Shown here in pieces: positions 18,028 through 25,275 of a DNA stretch of 64,000 nt. The notes under the pieces are model-generated. The model did not search any database and was not told where the DNA came from. It worked only from the letters and a program-made list of their open reading frames with translations. Numbering within the stretch: position 1 is the stretch's first letter; every line of letters begins with the position of its first letter. Source of the DNA: Kibdelosporangium aridum (lineage in GTDB: Bacteria; Actinomycetota; Actinomycetes; Mycobacteriales; Pseudonocardiaceae); assembly GCF_900176515.1 (NCBI RefSeq), contig NZ_FWXV01000019.1, forward strand, positions 1-64,000, in the 5' to 3' direction. The translations under genes and the position numbers were made by a program.

Positions 18028-18041
18028 GGAAAGCGCTTTCC
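18028..18041. promoter_or_regulatory. LacI-type operator-like palindrome
   Basis: GGAAAGCGCTTTCC is a perfect 14-bp palindrome with the central GCGC typical of LacI/GalR-family operators. It lies 103 bases upstream of the adenylating-enzyme start, just after the end of the second anti-sigma gene, so it would control the downstream operon. No LacI-family gene is in the window. Confidence 0.5.
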
Positions 18042-18062
18042 GTCATCCGTCCACAGGGCACC

Positions 18063-18728
18063 TCAGAAGCGCGCCTCCAGCAGCGTCTTGTCATTGGTGG
18101 CCAGGCGGATCTCGATCCGCATGATCTGGTTGCGTGGCACATCGGTCGTCGCCGTTGGCGTCATCGACGTGCCGGGTCCAGCGTTCCAGCTGCCGACACG
18201 CGTCGTGGCGCCGTTCGCATCCACGATGTAGAGGGTGTACGGCAACGCGCGCCCGCCCGACGCGCCGCCGTACTCACACTTCACGTCGATCCGCGTGCCC
18301 CACGGTTCCTCGACCAACGTCACGGACGCGGTGACCGGGCTGGGAATCGTTTGCGTCAGCTGCGCGGTCACGCCATCGGCTTTCGCGGCCACAGGAGGAG
18401 GCTCGTCGCTGGGCAGCAGGATGGCCGTGAGCACCGCGCTCACAGCGGCCGCGGCGACGACCGCCGCGGCGATCCTGATGCGCGTCCACCGGCGGGATTT
18501 GCGAGCCGCGGCGAGCAACGTCGGCATCGTGTCCTGCTTCGGCGGATCCAGCAGCTGTACGGCCTGCTCCTGGGGCAGCATCGACAGGATGGCCGGGATC
18601 CCGGACAGCTCGGTGACCTGGGTCTTGCAGGACTCGCAGGTCTCCATGTGCTCTTCGTACTCGCGGCGCTCGTCCGGGGAGAGCGAGCCGAGGACGTACG
18701 CGGCGTCCCATTCGCGGTAGGACTTCAC
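18063..18728 (-). CDS. zinc-containing anti-sigma factor (paralogue 2)
   Basis: 221 residues. Anti-sigma domain with H-x3-C-x2-C (HMETCESC, ~residues 28-35), one membrane span (~86-106, IAAAVVAAAAVSAVLTAILL) and an extracytoplasmic beta-rich domain of ~110 residues (WGTRIDVKCEYGG, LYIVDANGATTRVG). GTG start overlaps the sigma stop (GTGA). Closely related to the shorter anti-sigma at 13.5-13.9 kb and probably the ancestral full-length form. Confidence 0.88.
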   Translation of the reverse strand: MKSYREWDAAYVLGSLSPDERREYEEHMETCESCKTQVTELSGIPAILSMLPQEQAVQLLDPPKQDTMPTLLAAARKSRRWTRIRIAAAVVAAAAVSAVLTAILLPSDEPPPVAAKADGVTAQLTQTIPSPVTASVTLVEEPWGTRIDVKCEYGGASGGRALPYTLYIVDANGATTRVGSWNAGPGTSMTPTATTDVPRNQIMRIEIRLATNDKTLLEARF

Positions 18729-19135
18729 GGCCCGGTCACCCCTCTTTCCTGCAGTGCGAGGCGCAACGCGCGTAGTCCGTAGTGCAGCCGCGAAAGAATG
18801 GTGCCTTCGGGCACGTCCAGCTCCGCGGCCAGGTCCGACACCGATTGTCCCATGTAATAAGCACGGATGATCACGGTGCGGTGTTCCGGGGTCAGCTGGG
18901 TCAGTGCGTCGGAGATCAGCCACGAGTCCAGCGCCGGGTCCGCCGCGCCGACGACCTCACGGGCCACCGAGTACAGCGAGGTCGCGACGTCGTGATCGCC
19001 GAGCAGATCCGGTTTCTTCGACACCCGCAGCAACACTTCCTGCACGACGTCGTGCGCGCGTTGTTCGTCGTCGGTGAGGCGCAGCACGTACCGCAACAGC
19101 GTTGCTGCGTGCTCGTCATGCAAAGCTCGCAGCAA
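18725..19135 (-). CDS. ECF sigma factor (paralogue 2)
   Basis: About 136-143 residues. Region 2 LLRYVLRLTDDEQRAHDVVQ and region 4 LTPEHRTVIIRAYYMGQSV. The linker between regions 2 and 4 is about 20 residues shorter than in paralogue 1: region 2.4 ends at LYSVAREVVG and jumps to ALDSWL. The boundary given uses TTG 19135. However, GGGAGG then ATC at 19156 (INESHIALLR) matches paralogue 1, and no ATG/GTG/TTG is available upstream. It follows the permease stop within 17 bases and is coupled to its anti-sigma. Confidence 0.85.
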   Translation of the reverse strand: MLRALHDEHAATLLRYVLRLTDDEQRAHDVVQEVLLRVSKKPDLLGDHDVATSLYSVAREVVGAADPALDSWLISDALTQLTPEHRTVIIRAYYMGQSVSDLAAELDVPEGTILSRLHYGLRALRLALQERGVTGP

Positions 19136-19173
19136 CGCGATGTGGCTCTCGTTGATGGCTGACCTCCCGCTAG

Positions 19174-20598
19174 CTACTCCAGCTCCTGCTCCGCCCTGGC
19201 GATCGCGGCGAACTCCTCTTCCGGAGCATTGGCCACCAGGTGGTGCCGGCTGTAGAACCAGAAGTATGCCAACGCCACGACCATGATCCCCGCGGTGACC
19301 GCCGCAGCGACCTCGTCGACGAAGAACGTCGCGATCACGGCGGCGACCGCGAGCACCGCGGCGATGCCTGTCGTGATCACACCACCGGGCGTCCGATATG
19401 GCCTTTCGAGGTTCGGTTCACGGATCCGCAGCACGATGTGCGAGACGTTGAGCAGCACATAGGATACTGTCGCGCCGAACACCGCGATGTTGATCAGCTT
19501 GTCGCCGTTCTGGATCACCACGGCCAGCACGAACCCGATCGTGCCCGGCACGATCAGCGCGAGGTACGGCGTCTTGCGCCGCCCGGTGACCGACAGCCAG
19601 CGCGGCAGGTACCCGGCCCGGGACAGGGCGAAAAGCTGCCGCGAGTACGCGTAGATGATCGAGAAGAAGCTCGCGACCAGGCCGGCGAGACCCACGTAGT
19701 TGACGAACTGGGCGAGGAAGTTGTCGCCGCCGAAAGCGGTGCGCACCGCGTCGGGCAACGGGTTCTTCGACTCGGCCAATGCCGCCGAGCCCGCGCCGCC
19801 CGGCGCGAAGACCAGGATCAACGCGGCGAACAGCAGCAGCACGGTCATTCCGGCGATGATCCCGCGCGGCAGGTCCCGCTTGGGGGCGCGGGCCTCTTCG
19901 GCGGCGAGTGGCACACCTTCGATGGCCAGGAAGAACCAGATGCCGTATACCAGTGCCGCCAGCGCACCGGCGATCCCGAACGGCAGGAACGAACTCGCGC
20001 CGATCGCGTCGGTCATCGGGATGTCGAACAGCTTGTTCGCGTCGAACTTGCCGATCATCCCGATCACGAAGGCGATCAGCGCGACCGTGGCGATCCCGGT
20101 GATCACGAACATCGCCCGCAGCGCCTCGCCGACACCCCACAGGTGCGCGCCGACGAAGATCAAGTAGCAGACCAGGAACACCGGCCAGCCGCTGGTGAGC
20201 CCGAACAGTCCCAACGCTTCGACGTACCCGCCGATGAACACCGCGATGGCGGCTGGGGCGATGGCGTATTCGATCAGGATCGCGATCCCGGTCAGGAACC
20301 CGCCCGTCGGGCCGAGGGCTCGGCGGGCGAAGCCATAGCCCGCGCCCGCGACCGGGAGGGCGGAGGCCATCTCGGCGAGGCCGAAGACCATGCAGGTGTA
20401 CATGACGGCCATCAGCACGGTCGCGATCAGCAACCCGCCCCAGCCGCCCTGCGCCAGACCGAAGTTCCAGCCGGCGAAGTCGCCGGAGATCACGTAGGAG
20501 ACGCCCAGCCCGGCGAGCAGCACCCAGCCTGCCGCGCCGCGTTTGAGTTGGCGCTTCTCCATGTACTGCTGGTCGACTGTCTCGTACTGCTTGGACAT
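19174..20598 (-). CDS. APC-family permease, ethanolamine permease-like
   Basis: 474 residues with about 12 membrane segments. The N-terminal KRGAAGWVLLAGLGVSYVIS and GDFAGWNFGLAQGGWGG are typical of ethanolamine permeases of the amino acid-polyamine-organocation superfamily. ATG start has GGAGC upstream. It is divergent from the glutamine-synthetase-like gene, with a shared 200-base promoter region, and so likely imports that pathway's substrate. An ECF sigma gene follows on the same strand. Confidence 0.88.
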   Translation of the reverse strand: MSKQYETVDQQYMEKRQLKRGAAGWVLLAGLGVSYVISGDFAGWNFGLAQGGWGGLLIATVLMAVMYTCMVFGLAEMASALPVAGAGYGFARRALGPTGGFLTGIAILIEYAIAPAAIAVFIGGYVEALGLFGLTSGWPVFLVCYLIFVGAHLWGVGEALRAMFVITGIATVALIAFVIGMIGKFDANKLFDIPMTDAIGASSFLPFGIAGALAALVYGIWFFLAIEGVPLAAEEARAPKRDLPRGIIAGMTVLLLFAALILVFAPGGAGSAALAESKNPLPDAVRTAFGGDNFLAQFVNYVGLAGLVASFFSIIYAYSRQLFALSRAGYLPRWLSVTGRRKTPYLALIVPGTIGFVLAVVIQNGDKLINIAVFGATVSYVLLNVSHIVLRIREPNLERPYRTPGGVITTGIAAVLAVAAVIATFFVDEVAAAVTAGIMVVALAYFWFYSRHHLVANAPEEEFAAIARAEQELE

Positions 20599-20669
20599 CG
20601 GTGCTCCCTCGCTGGGATCAACACGCCGGATTAATGGGTTAGCTTCAGTCCTTTTGGTTGCCCGGAAGA

Positions 20670-20696
20670 GTGATACGGGTTACATCTTCGTGTCAA
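20670..20696 (-). promoter_or_regulatory. putative promoter of the permease gene
   Basis: On the minus strand TTGACA (20696-20691) is followed after 15 bases by TATCAC (20675-20670). The spacing is short for a sigma-70 promoter, so confidence is modest. It faces away from the plus-strand promoter at 20726. Confidence 0.4.
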
Positions 20697-20725
20697 GACT
20701 GCGGTCAGCGGTATACGTGGCGCCG

Positions 20726-20755
20726 TTGACATGCAGGTTGTCACTCGGGTAGCAA
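20726..20755 (+). promoter_or_regulatory. putative sigma-70 promoter of the gamma-glutamylation operon
   Basis: A perfect TTGACA (-35, 20726-20731), an 18-base spacer and TAGCAA (-10, 20750-20755) lie 45 bases upstream of the preferred start of the glutamine-synthetase-like gene. Confidence 0.6.
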
Positions 20756-20799
20756 TGACCAGCAATGGATCGGGAGCGATCCTTTGGATAGGGGTGCCG

Positions 20800-22164
20800 A
20801 TGCGACACACCGAAGGCCTCTTGAACGTCGAGCAGCTGCGCGAGCTCGTCGAATCCGGGGAGATCGACACGGTCCTGGTGGCCATGACCGACATGCAGGG
20901 ACGGCTGCAGGGCAAGCGGTGCTCGGCCGAGTACTTCATGGAGGAAGTCCTCTCACACGCAACCGAGGCCTGCAACTATTTGCTGGCCGTCGACGTGGAA
21001 ATGAACACGGTCGGCGGATACGCGATCTCGTCGTGGGACCGCGGCTACGGCGACTTCGTGTTGCGCCCGGACTTGAGCACGCTGCGTCGCATCCCGTGGT
21101 ATGAGGGCACCGCGATGGTGCTTGCTGATCTTGAATGGGTGCAAGGAGGGCCGGTCGCGCCTTCGCCACGGCAGATCCTGCGCCGCCAGCTCGACCGGCT
21201 GGCCGAACGCGGGCTCGAGGCGTTCGTCGGCACCGAGCTCGAGTTCATCGTCTTCGACGACACCTACGAACAGGCGTGGCACAAGACCTACCGCGACCTG
21301 ACACCGTCCAATCTGTACAACGTGGACTACTCGATGCTGGGCACCGGCAGGCTTGAGCCGCTGCTGCGCGACATCCGCAACAAGATGACCGGTGCCGGGC
21401 TCTACGTCGAGTCGGCCAAGGGGGAGTGCAACCCCGGGCAGCACGAGATCGCCTTCCGGTACACCAATGCGCTGGCCACATGCGACAACCACAGCATCTA
21501 CAAAACCGGAGCCAAGGAGATCGCGGCGGCGCATGGCAAGAGCCTGACATTCATGGCCAAGTACAACGAGCGTGAAGGCAACTCCTGCCACATCCACATC
21601 AGCGTGCGGGACAAAGACGGTAACGCTGTCATGGCGGGCGACGGCGAGCACGGGTTCTCCAAGCTGATGGAGCACTTCCTGGCCGGGCAGCTGGCGTGCC
21701 TGCGCGAGTTCACGTACTTCTTCGCGCCGAACATCAACTCCTACAAGCGTTTCGTACCTGGCAGCTTTGCGCCAACCGCGGTCGCGTGGGGTGAGGACAA
21801 CCGGACGTGCGCGCTGCGCGTCGTTGGACACGGTTCATCGCTGCGGGTGGAGAACCGTGTGCCAGGTGGTGACGTCAATCCGTATCTGGCGGTCTCCGCT
21901 TTGATCGCGGCCGGGCTGCACGGCATCGAGAACGAACTGCCGTTGGAGCCGGTGCTCACCGGCAACGCGTACGACTCCGACAAGCCGCACGTGCCGCATA
22001 CTTTGCGTGACGCGGCCGACCTGCTCGCCGAAAGCAAGCTGGCGCGGGCCGCGTTCGGCGATGAAGTGGTCGATCACTATCTCAACGCGGCACAGGTCGA
22101 GCTCACGGCGTACGAGGCCGCGGTGACGGACTGGGAGAGAGTGCGTGGCTTCGAACGGCTCTAG
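20800..22164 (+). CDS. glutamine synthetase-like gamma-glutamyl amide ligase (GlnA3/GlnA4/PuuA type)
   Basis: About 454 residues, GS-I fold: ELEFIVFDD, NPGQHEIAF, NSCHIHISV, NSYKRFVPGSFAPT and the RVENRVPGGDVNPYLA end. Such short GS paralogues gamma-glutamylate amines instead of ammonia: PuuA and GlnA3 use polyamines, Streptomyces GlnA4 uses ethanolamine. ATG 20800 has TAGGGG upstream and is chosen over the 69-base extension. With permease, amidohydrolase, aldehyde dehydrogenase and SDR neighbours it is the first step of amine catabolism. The lack of an amine oxidase and the ethanolamine-type permease favour ethanolamine. Confidence 0.9.
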   Translation: MRHTEGLLNVEQLRELVESGEIDTVLVAMTDMQGRLQGKRCSAEYFMEEVLSHATEACNYLLAVDVEMNTVGGYAISSWDRGYGDFVLRPDLSTLRRIPWYEGTAMVLADLEWVQGGPVAPSPRQILRRQLDRLAERGLEAFVGTELEFIVFDDTYEQAWHKTYRDLTPSNLYNVDYSMLGTGRLEPLLRDIRNKMTGAGLYVESAKGECNPGQHEIAFRYTNALATCDNHSIYKTGAKEIAAAHGKSLTFMAKYNEREGNSCHIHISVRDKDGNAVMAGDGEHGFSKLMEHFLAGQLACLREFTYFFAPNINSYKRFVPGSFAPTAVAWGEDNRTCALRVVGHGSSLRVENRVPGGDVNPYLAVSALIAAGLHGIENELPLEPVLTGNAYDSDKPHVPHTLRDAADLLAESKLARAAFGDEVVDHYLNAAQVELTAYEAAVTDWERVRGFERL

Positions 22165-22870
22165 GGTGCCGTTGATCGGCATCACGACCTATTTGGAGCA
22201 GGCCAAGTTCGGCTTGTGGGAACTGCCGTCCGCGGTGCTCATGAGGTCCTATCTGGATTCCATTGTGGCCGCTGGCGGGATGCCGGTCATGCTGCCACCG
22301 GTGGGCCGTTGGCTGCCGGAGCACGTGTCGCATTTGGACGCCTTGGTGCTCTCCGGTGGCGCGGACATCGACCCGAGCCGGTACGGCCAAGCACCGCACG
22401 CGGCCACCGGAACCCTGCGGCTGGAACGGGATACGTCCGAATTCGGGCTGTTCCACCTCGCGTTGGAAGCAGACATCCCGGTACTCGGGGTGTGCCGGGG
22501 CCTGCAACTGATCAACATCGCGTTGGGCGGCACACTGCACCAGCACGTGCCCGACGTGGCCGGTTCGAACAGCCACAACCCTTCATCAGGGGTCTTCGGC
22601 ACCAATGACATCAAGCTCGCGCCCGGCAGCGTCGTCGCGAGCCTGGTCGGCGAGCACACGATCGTCCACTGTCACCACCACCAGGCGATAGACCAGCTCG
22701 GCTCCGGGCTGACGGCCGTCGGCTGGGCCCAGGACGGCACGGTCGAGGCGGTCGAACTGGCCGAAGCCAGCTTTGTCATCGGTGTGCAATGGCATCCGGA
22801 GGAAAACCACACGGATGTCCGTCTGTTCCAAGGCCTTGTGCAGGCCGCCGTTCAAAGGAAGTCCCAGTGA
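22145..22870 (+). CDS. gamma-glutamyl amide hydrolase (PuuD-like class I amidotransferase)
   Basis: 241 residues. Class I glutamine amidotransferase hydrolase with nucleophile motif VLGVCRGLQLIN (Cys ~residue 118) and catalytic QWHPEE near the C-terminus. PuuD releases glutamate from gamma-glutamylated products, the last step of the pathway. It overlaps the upstream ligase by 20 bases and the aldehyde dehydrogenase by four (GTGA). GTG 22166 is a possible alternative start. Confidence 0.92.
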   Translation: MASNGSRVPLIGITTYLEQAKFGLWELPSAVLMRSYLDSIVAAGGMPVMLPPVGRWLPEHVSHLDALVLSGGADIDPSRYGQAPHAATGTLRLERDTSEFGLFHLALEADIPVLGVCRGLQLINIALGGTLHQHVPDVAGSNSHNPSSGVFGTNDIKLAPGSVVASLVGEHTIVHCHHHQAIDQLGSGLTAVGWAQDGTVEAVELAEASFVIGVQWHPEENHTDVRLFQGLVQAAVQRKSQ

Positions 22871-24231
22871 CCACAGGGTTCGACGTCATCAACCCGGCCA
22901 CAGAAGAGATCGTCGAGACCGTTCGGCTGACCTCAGCCGAGGAGACCGACGCGGCGATCGAGCGTGCACACGCCGCGTGGCCAGCCTGGCGAGCGCTTGC
23001 TCCGGCCGACCGGGCCCGGCTGCTGCGCCGGTTCGCGTCCGCTGTGGACGCCGACATCGAGAACCTGGCCCAGCTGGAAGTCCGCAACGCCGGCCACACG
23101 ATCGGCAACGCCCGCTGGGAAGCAGGCAACGTCCGGGACGTCATCCAGTACTACTCGGCCGCGCCCGAGCGCTTGTTCGGCAGGCAGATCCCGGTGCCCG
23201 GTGGCGTGAACATGACCTTCGCCGAACCGCTCGGCGTGGTGGGCGTGATCGTGCCGTGGAACTTCCCGATGCCGATCGCGGGCTGGGGCTTCGCGCCCGC
23301 TTTGGCCGCGGGCAACACGGTTGTGCTGAAACCCGCTGAGCTGACGCCGTTGACGGCCATTCGAATCGGCGAGCTGGCCAGGGACGCGGGCATCCCCGAG
23401 GACGTCTTCCAGATCCTGCCGGGCAAGGGATCCGTTGTCGGGCAACGGTTCGTTGAGCACCCGCTGGTGCGCAAGATCGTGTTCACCGGCTCGACCGAGG
23501 TCGGCAAGCAGATCATGGCAGGCTGCGCACGCCAGGTGAAGCGGGTGACACTGGAGCTCGGCGGCAAGAACGCGAACATCGTCTTCGCCGACGCCGACCT
23601 GGAGAAGGCAGCGGCCACCGCGCCGTACGGCGTGTTCGACAACGCCGGCCAGGACTGCTGCGCGCGGTCCCGGATCCTGGTGCAGCGCAGTGCGTACGAC
23701 CGGTTCATGGAGCTGCTCGAACCGGCTGTGCAGGGTGTGGTCGTCGGCGATCCCAGTTCTGACGCGACCGAAATGGGCCCGCTGATCTCGGCCGCGCACC
23801 GGTCGTCCGTGGCGTCCTATGTGCCCAGTGACGCTCCGGTCGCGTTTCGTGGCTCAGCGCCTTCCGGTCCGGGTTTCTGGTTCCCGCCAACGGTTCTCGC
23901 GCCGGTGTCGCCTTCGGACCGGGCGGTGACCGAAGAGGTCTTTGGCCCGGTCGTGGCCGTGCTACCGTTCGACGACGAGGAAGAGGCACTGCGGCTGGCC
24001 AACGACACCGAGTACGGCCTGTCCGGCTCGATCTGGACGCGAGACGTCGGCCGCGCGCTGCGCGTGTCGCGCGGGGTCGAAGCGGGCAACCTGTCGGTCA
24101 ACTCCCACTCGTCGGTGCGGTACTGGACGCCTTTCGGCGGCTTCAAGCAGTCCGGCCTTGGCCGGGAGCTCGGGCCGGACGCCGTGGCGGCGTTCACCGA
24201 GACCAAGAACGTGTTCATCGCCAACGACTGA
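22867..24231 (+). CDS. aldehyde dehydrogenase (PuuC-like)
   Basis: About 454 residues. NAD(P)-dependent ALDH: PWNFPMPIAGWGFAPALA, GSTEVGKQIM, catalytic ELGGKNANIV (Glu) and nucleophile GQDCCARSR (Cys), and the C-terminal PFGGFKQSGLGRE. The predicted role is to oxidise the gamma-glutamyl aminoaldehyde to the acid. GTG 22867 in the GTGA overlap is preferred over an upstream start inside puuD. Confidence 0.93.
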   Translation: MTTGFDVINPATEEIVETVRLTSAEETDAAIERAHAAWPAWRALAPADRARLLRRFASAVDADIENLAQLEVRNAGHTIGNARWEAGNVRDVIQYYSAAPERLFGRQIPVPGGVNMTFAEPLGVVGVIVPWNFPMPIAGWGFAPALAAGNTVVLKPAELTPLTAIRIGELARDAGIPEDVFQILPGKGSVVGQRFVEHPLVRKIVFTGSTEVGKQIMAGCARQVKRVTLELGGKNANIVFADADLEKAAATAPYGVFDNAGQDCCARSRILVQRSAYDRFMELLEPAVQGVVVGDPSSDATEMGPLISAAHRSSVASYVPSDAPVAFRGSAPSGPGFWFPPTVLAPVSPSDRAVTEEVFGPVVAVLPFDDEEEALRLANDTEYGLSGSIWTRDVGRALRVSRGVEAGNLSVNSHSSVRYWTPFGGFKQSGLGRELGPDAVAAFTETKNVFIAND

Positions 24232-24240
24232 GGAGCTTGA

Positions 24241-25002
24241 ATGAGGTTGCAGGACCGGGTCGCGGTTGTCACCGGGGGCGGCAGTGGCATCGGCCTTGCG
24301 TCAGTGCGGCGCCTGGCCAGCGAAGGCGCCAAAGTCGTCGTCGCCGACATCGACGTGCAGACGGGCAAAGCGGCGGCCGACGAGGTGAACGGCCTGTTCG
24401 TGCGGACGGACGTGACAGACAGAGAACAAGTCGAAGCACTCTTCCAGTCCGCAGTGGACACATACGGCTCATTGGACATCGCCTTCAACAACGCGGGCAT
24501 CTCCCCGCCGGAGGACGAGTCCATTCTGAACACCGAGCCGGACGTGTGGCAGAAGGTGCAGACCGTGAACGTGAACTCGGTCTACCTCTGTTGCAAGGCG
24601 GCGATCCCACACATGCAGCGCCAAGGCAAGGGCTCGATCATCAACACGGCGTCCTTTGTGGCCGTGATGGGCGCGGCAACCTCGCAGATCTCCTACAGCG
24701 CCTCGAAAGGCGCGGTACTGTCGATGACCCGGGAACTCGGCGTGCAGTTCGCCCGCGAAGGCATCCGAATCAACGCCCTGTGCCCAGGCCCAGTGAACAC
24801 GCCGTTGCTGAAGGAACTGTTCGCCTCGGACTCCGAGCGCGCACAGCGCCGTTTGGTGCACGTCCCGATGGGCCGATTCGCCGAGCCGGAGGAAATCGCG
24901 GCAGCGGTGGCATTCCTGGCAAGCGACGACTCGTCGTACATGACAGCATCCAGTTTCCTGGTCGACGGGGGCATCAGCTCGGCGTACGTGACCCCGCTGT
25001 AG
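24241..25002 (+). CDS. short-chain dehydrogenase/reductase
   Basis: 253 residues, classical SDR: TGGGSGIGLA cofactor loop, NNAGI, catalytic Ser in NTASFVAV, YSASK (Tyr/Lys) and the VDGGISS end. As the last gene of the gamma-glutamylation operon it could oxidise gamma-glutamyl-ethanolamide (an alcohol) to the aldehyde used by the preceding dehydrogenase. This is an inference that would explain why no PuuB-type amine oxidase is present. Its TAG stop overlaps the -10-like box of the first tRNA-like RNA. Confidence 0.93.
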   Translation: MRLQDRVAVVTGGGSGIGLASVRRLASEGAKVVVADIDVQTGKAAADEVNGLFVRTDVTDREQVEALFQSAVDTYGSLDIAFNNAGISPPEDESILNTEPDVWQKVQTVNVNSVYLCCKAAIPHMQRQGKGSIINTASFVAVMGAATSQISYSASKGAVLSMTRELGVQFAREGIRINALCPGPVNTPLLKELFASDSERAQRRLVHVPMGRFAEPEEIAAAVAFLASDDSSYMTASSFLVDGGISSAYVTPL

Positions 25003-25005
25003 GGT
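25000..25005 (+). promoter_or_regulatory. -10-like box before tRNA-like RNA 1
   Basis: TAGGGT (TANNNT pattern) overlaps the SDR stop codon and lies 7-10 bases before the start of the extended stem of tRNA-like RNA 1. No good -35 is seen. Confidence 0.35.
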
Positions 25006-25015
25006 CCGCGGTGCA

Positions 25016-25087
25016 AGCCAGGTAGCGCAGAGGTCGTCGCGCCCCGTCTGCAACTGGGAAGACGCCGGTTCGAATCCGGCCCTGGCT
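25016..25087 (+). tRNA. tRNA-like RNA A1 (anticodon-loop fold imperfect)
   Basis: A cloverleaf can be drawn: acceptor AGCCAGG/CCTGGCT (7 bp, extendable to 10 bp from 25013 to 25090), TA at positions 8-9, D-arm GCGC...GCGC with loop AGAGGTCGTC, variable AAGAC, and a perfect T-arm GCCGG-TTCGAAT-CCGGC. The anticodon stem CCCCG/CTGGG has a C-U mismatch and loop TCTGCAA lacks U33, so the anticodon is uncertain (UGC by position, GCA by comparison with Cys tRNA). No CCA is encoded. It shares an identical 20-base D-region with A2 and A3. Confidence 0.6.
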
Positions 25088-25100
25088 TGCCTCGAACAAC

Positions 25101-25109
25101 TGCTACCCT
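25101..25109 (+). promoter_or_regulatory. extended -10 box before tRNA-like RNA 2
   Basis: TGCTACCCT matches the extended -10 pattern TGnTANNNT and ends 5 bases before the extended stem of A2, placing a start site at about 25116. Confidence 0.5.
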
Positions 25110-25118
25110 GCCCGCGCG

Positions 25119-25191
25119 GATCGGGTAGCGCAGAGGTCGTCGCGCGCGGACTCCAATCCGTGAGGACGCCGGTTCGATTCCGGCTCCGATC
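25119..25191 (+). tRNA. tRNA-like RNA A2 (CCA anticodon-like)
   Basis: Acceptor GATCGGG/TCCGATC (7 bp with one G-U), extendable to a 12-bp stem from 25114 to 25196. D-region identical to A1. T-arm GCCGG-TTCGATT-CCGGC, variable AGGAC. The anticodon arm is abnormal: a 6-bp stem CGCGGA/TCCGTG with a 6-base loop CTCCAA. If read as a normal loop the anticodon is CCA (Trp). A CCA follows at 25196-25198. A functional tRNA-Trp would not normally look like this. Confidence 0.6.
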
Positions 25192-25201
25192 CGCGCCACA
25201 C

Positions 25202-25273
25202 GGGGTCTTAGCGCAGAGGTCGTCGCGCCGCCTTGCTCAGGCGGAGGACGCTGGTTCGATTCCAGCAGACCCC
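25202..25273 (+). tRNA. tRNA-like RNA A3 (GCU anticodon-like), abutting the next gene
   Basis: Acceptor GGGGTCT/AGACCCC (7 bp perfect), TA at 8-9, D-region as in A1/A2, anticodon stem CCGCC/GGCGG (5 bp) with loop TTGCTCA (anticodon GCU by position, but position 37 is C), variable AGGAC, T-arm GCTGG-TTCGATT-CCAGC. Serine tRNAs carry a long variable arm, which is absent, so this is not a normal tRNA-Ser. The GTG of the next gene lies two bases after the discriminator position. Confidence 0.65.
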
Positions 25274-25275
25274 AC

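Noticed and set aside
18782..19162. Plus-strand frames over the sigma/anti-sigma genes
   Set aside because: They are antisense shadows of well-supported genes with matching paralogues.
25016..25273. CRISPR-like interpretation of the repeated 20-base segment at 25.0-25.3 kb
   Set aside because: The spacing is irregular, only three copies exist and each copy lies in the D-region of a tRNA-like fold; no cas genes are present.
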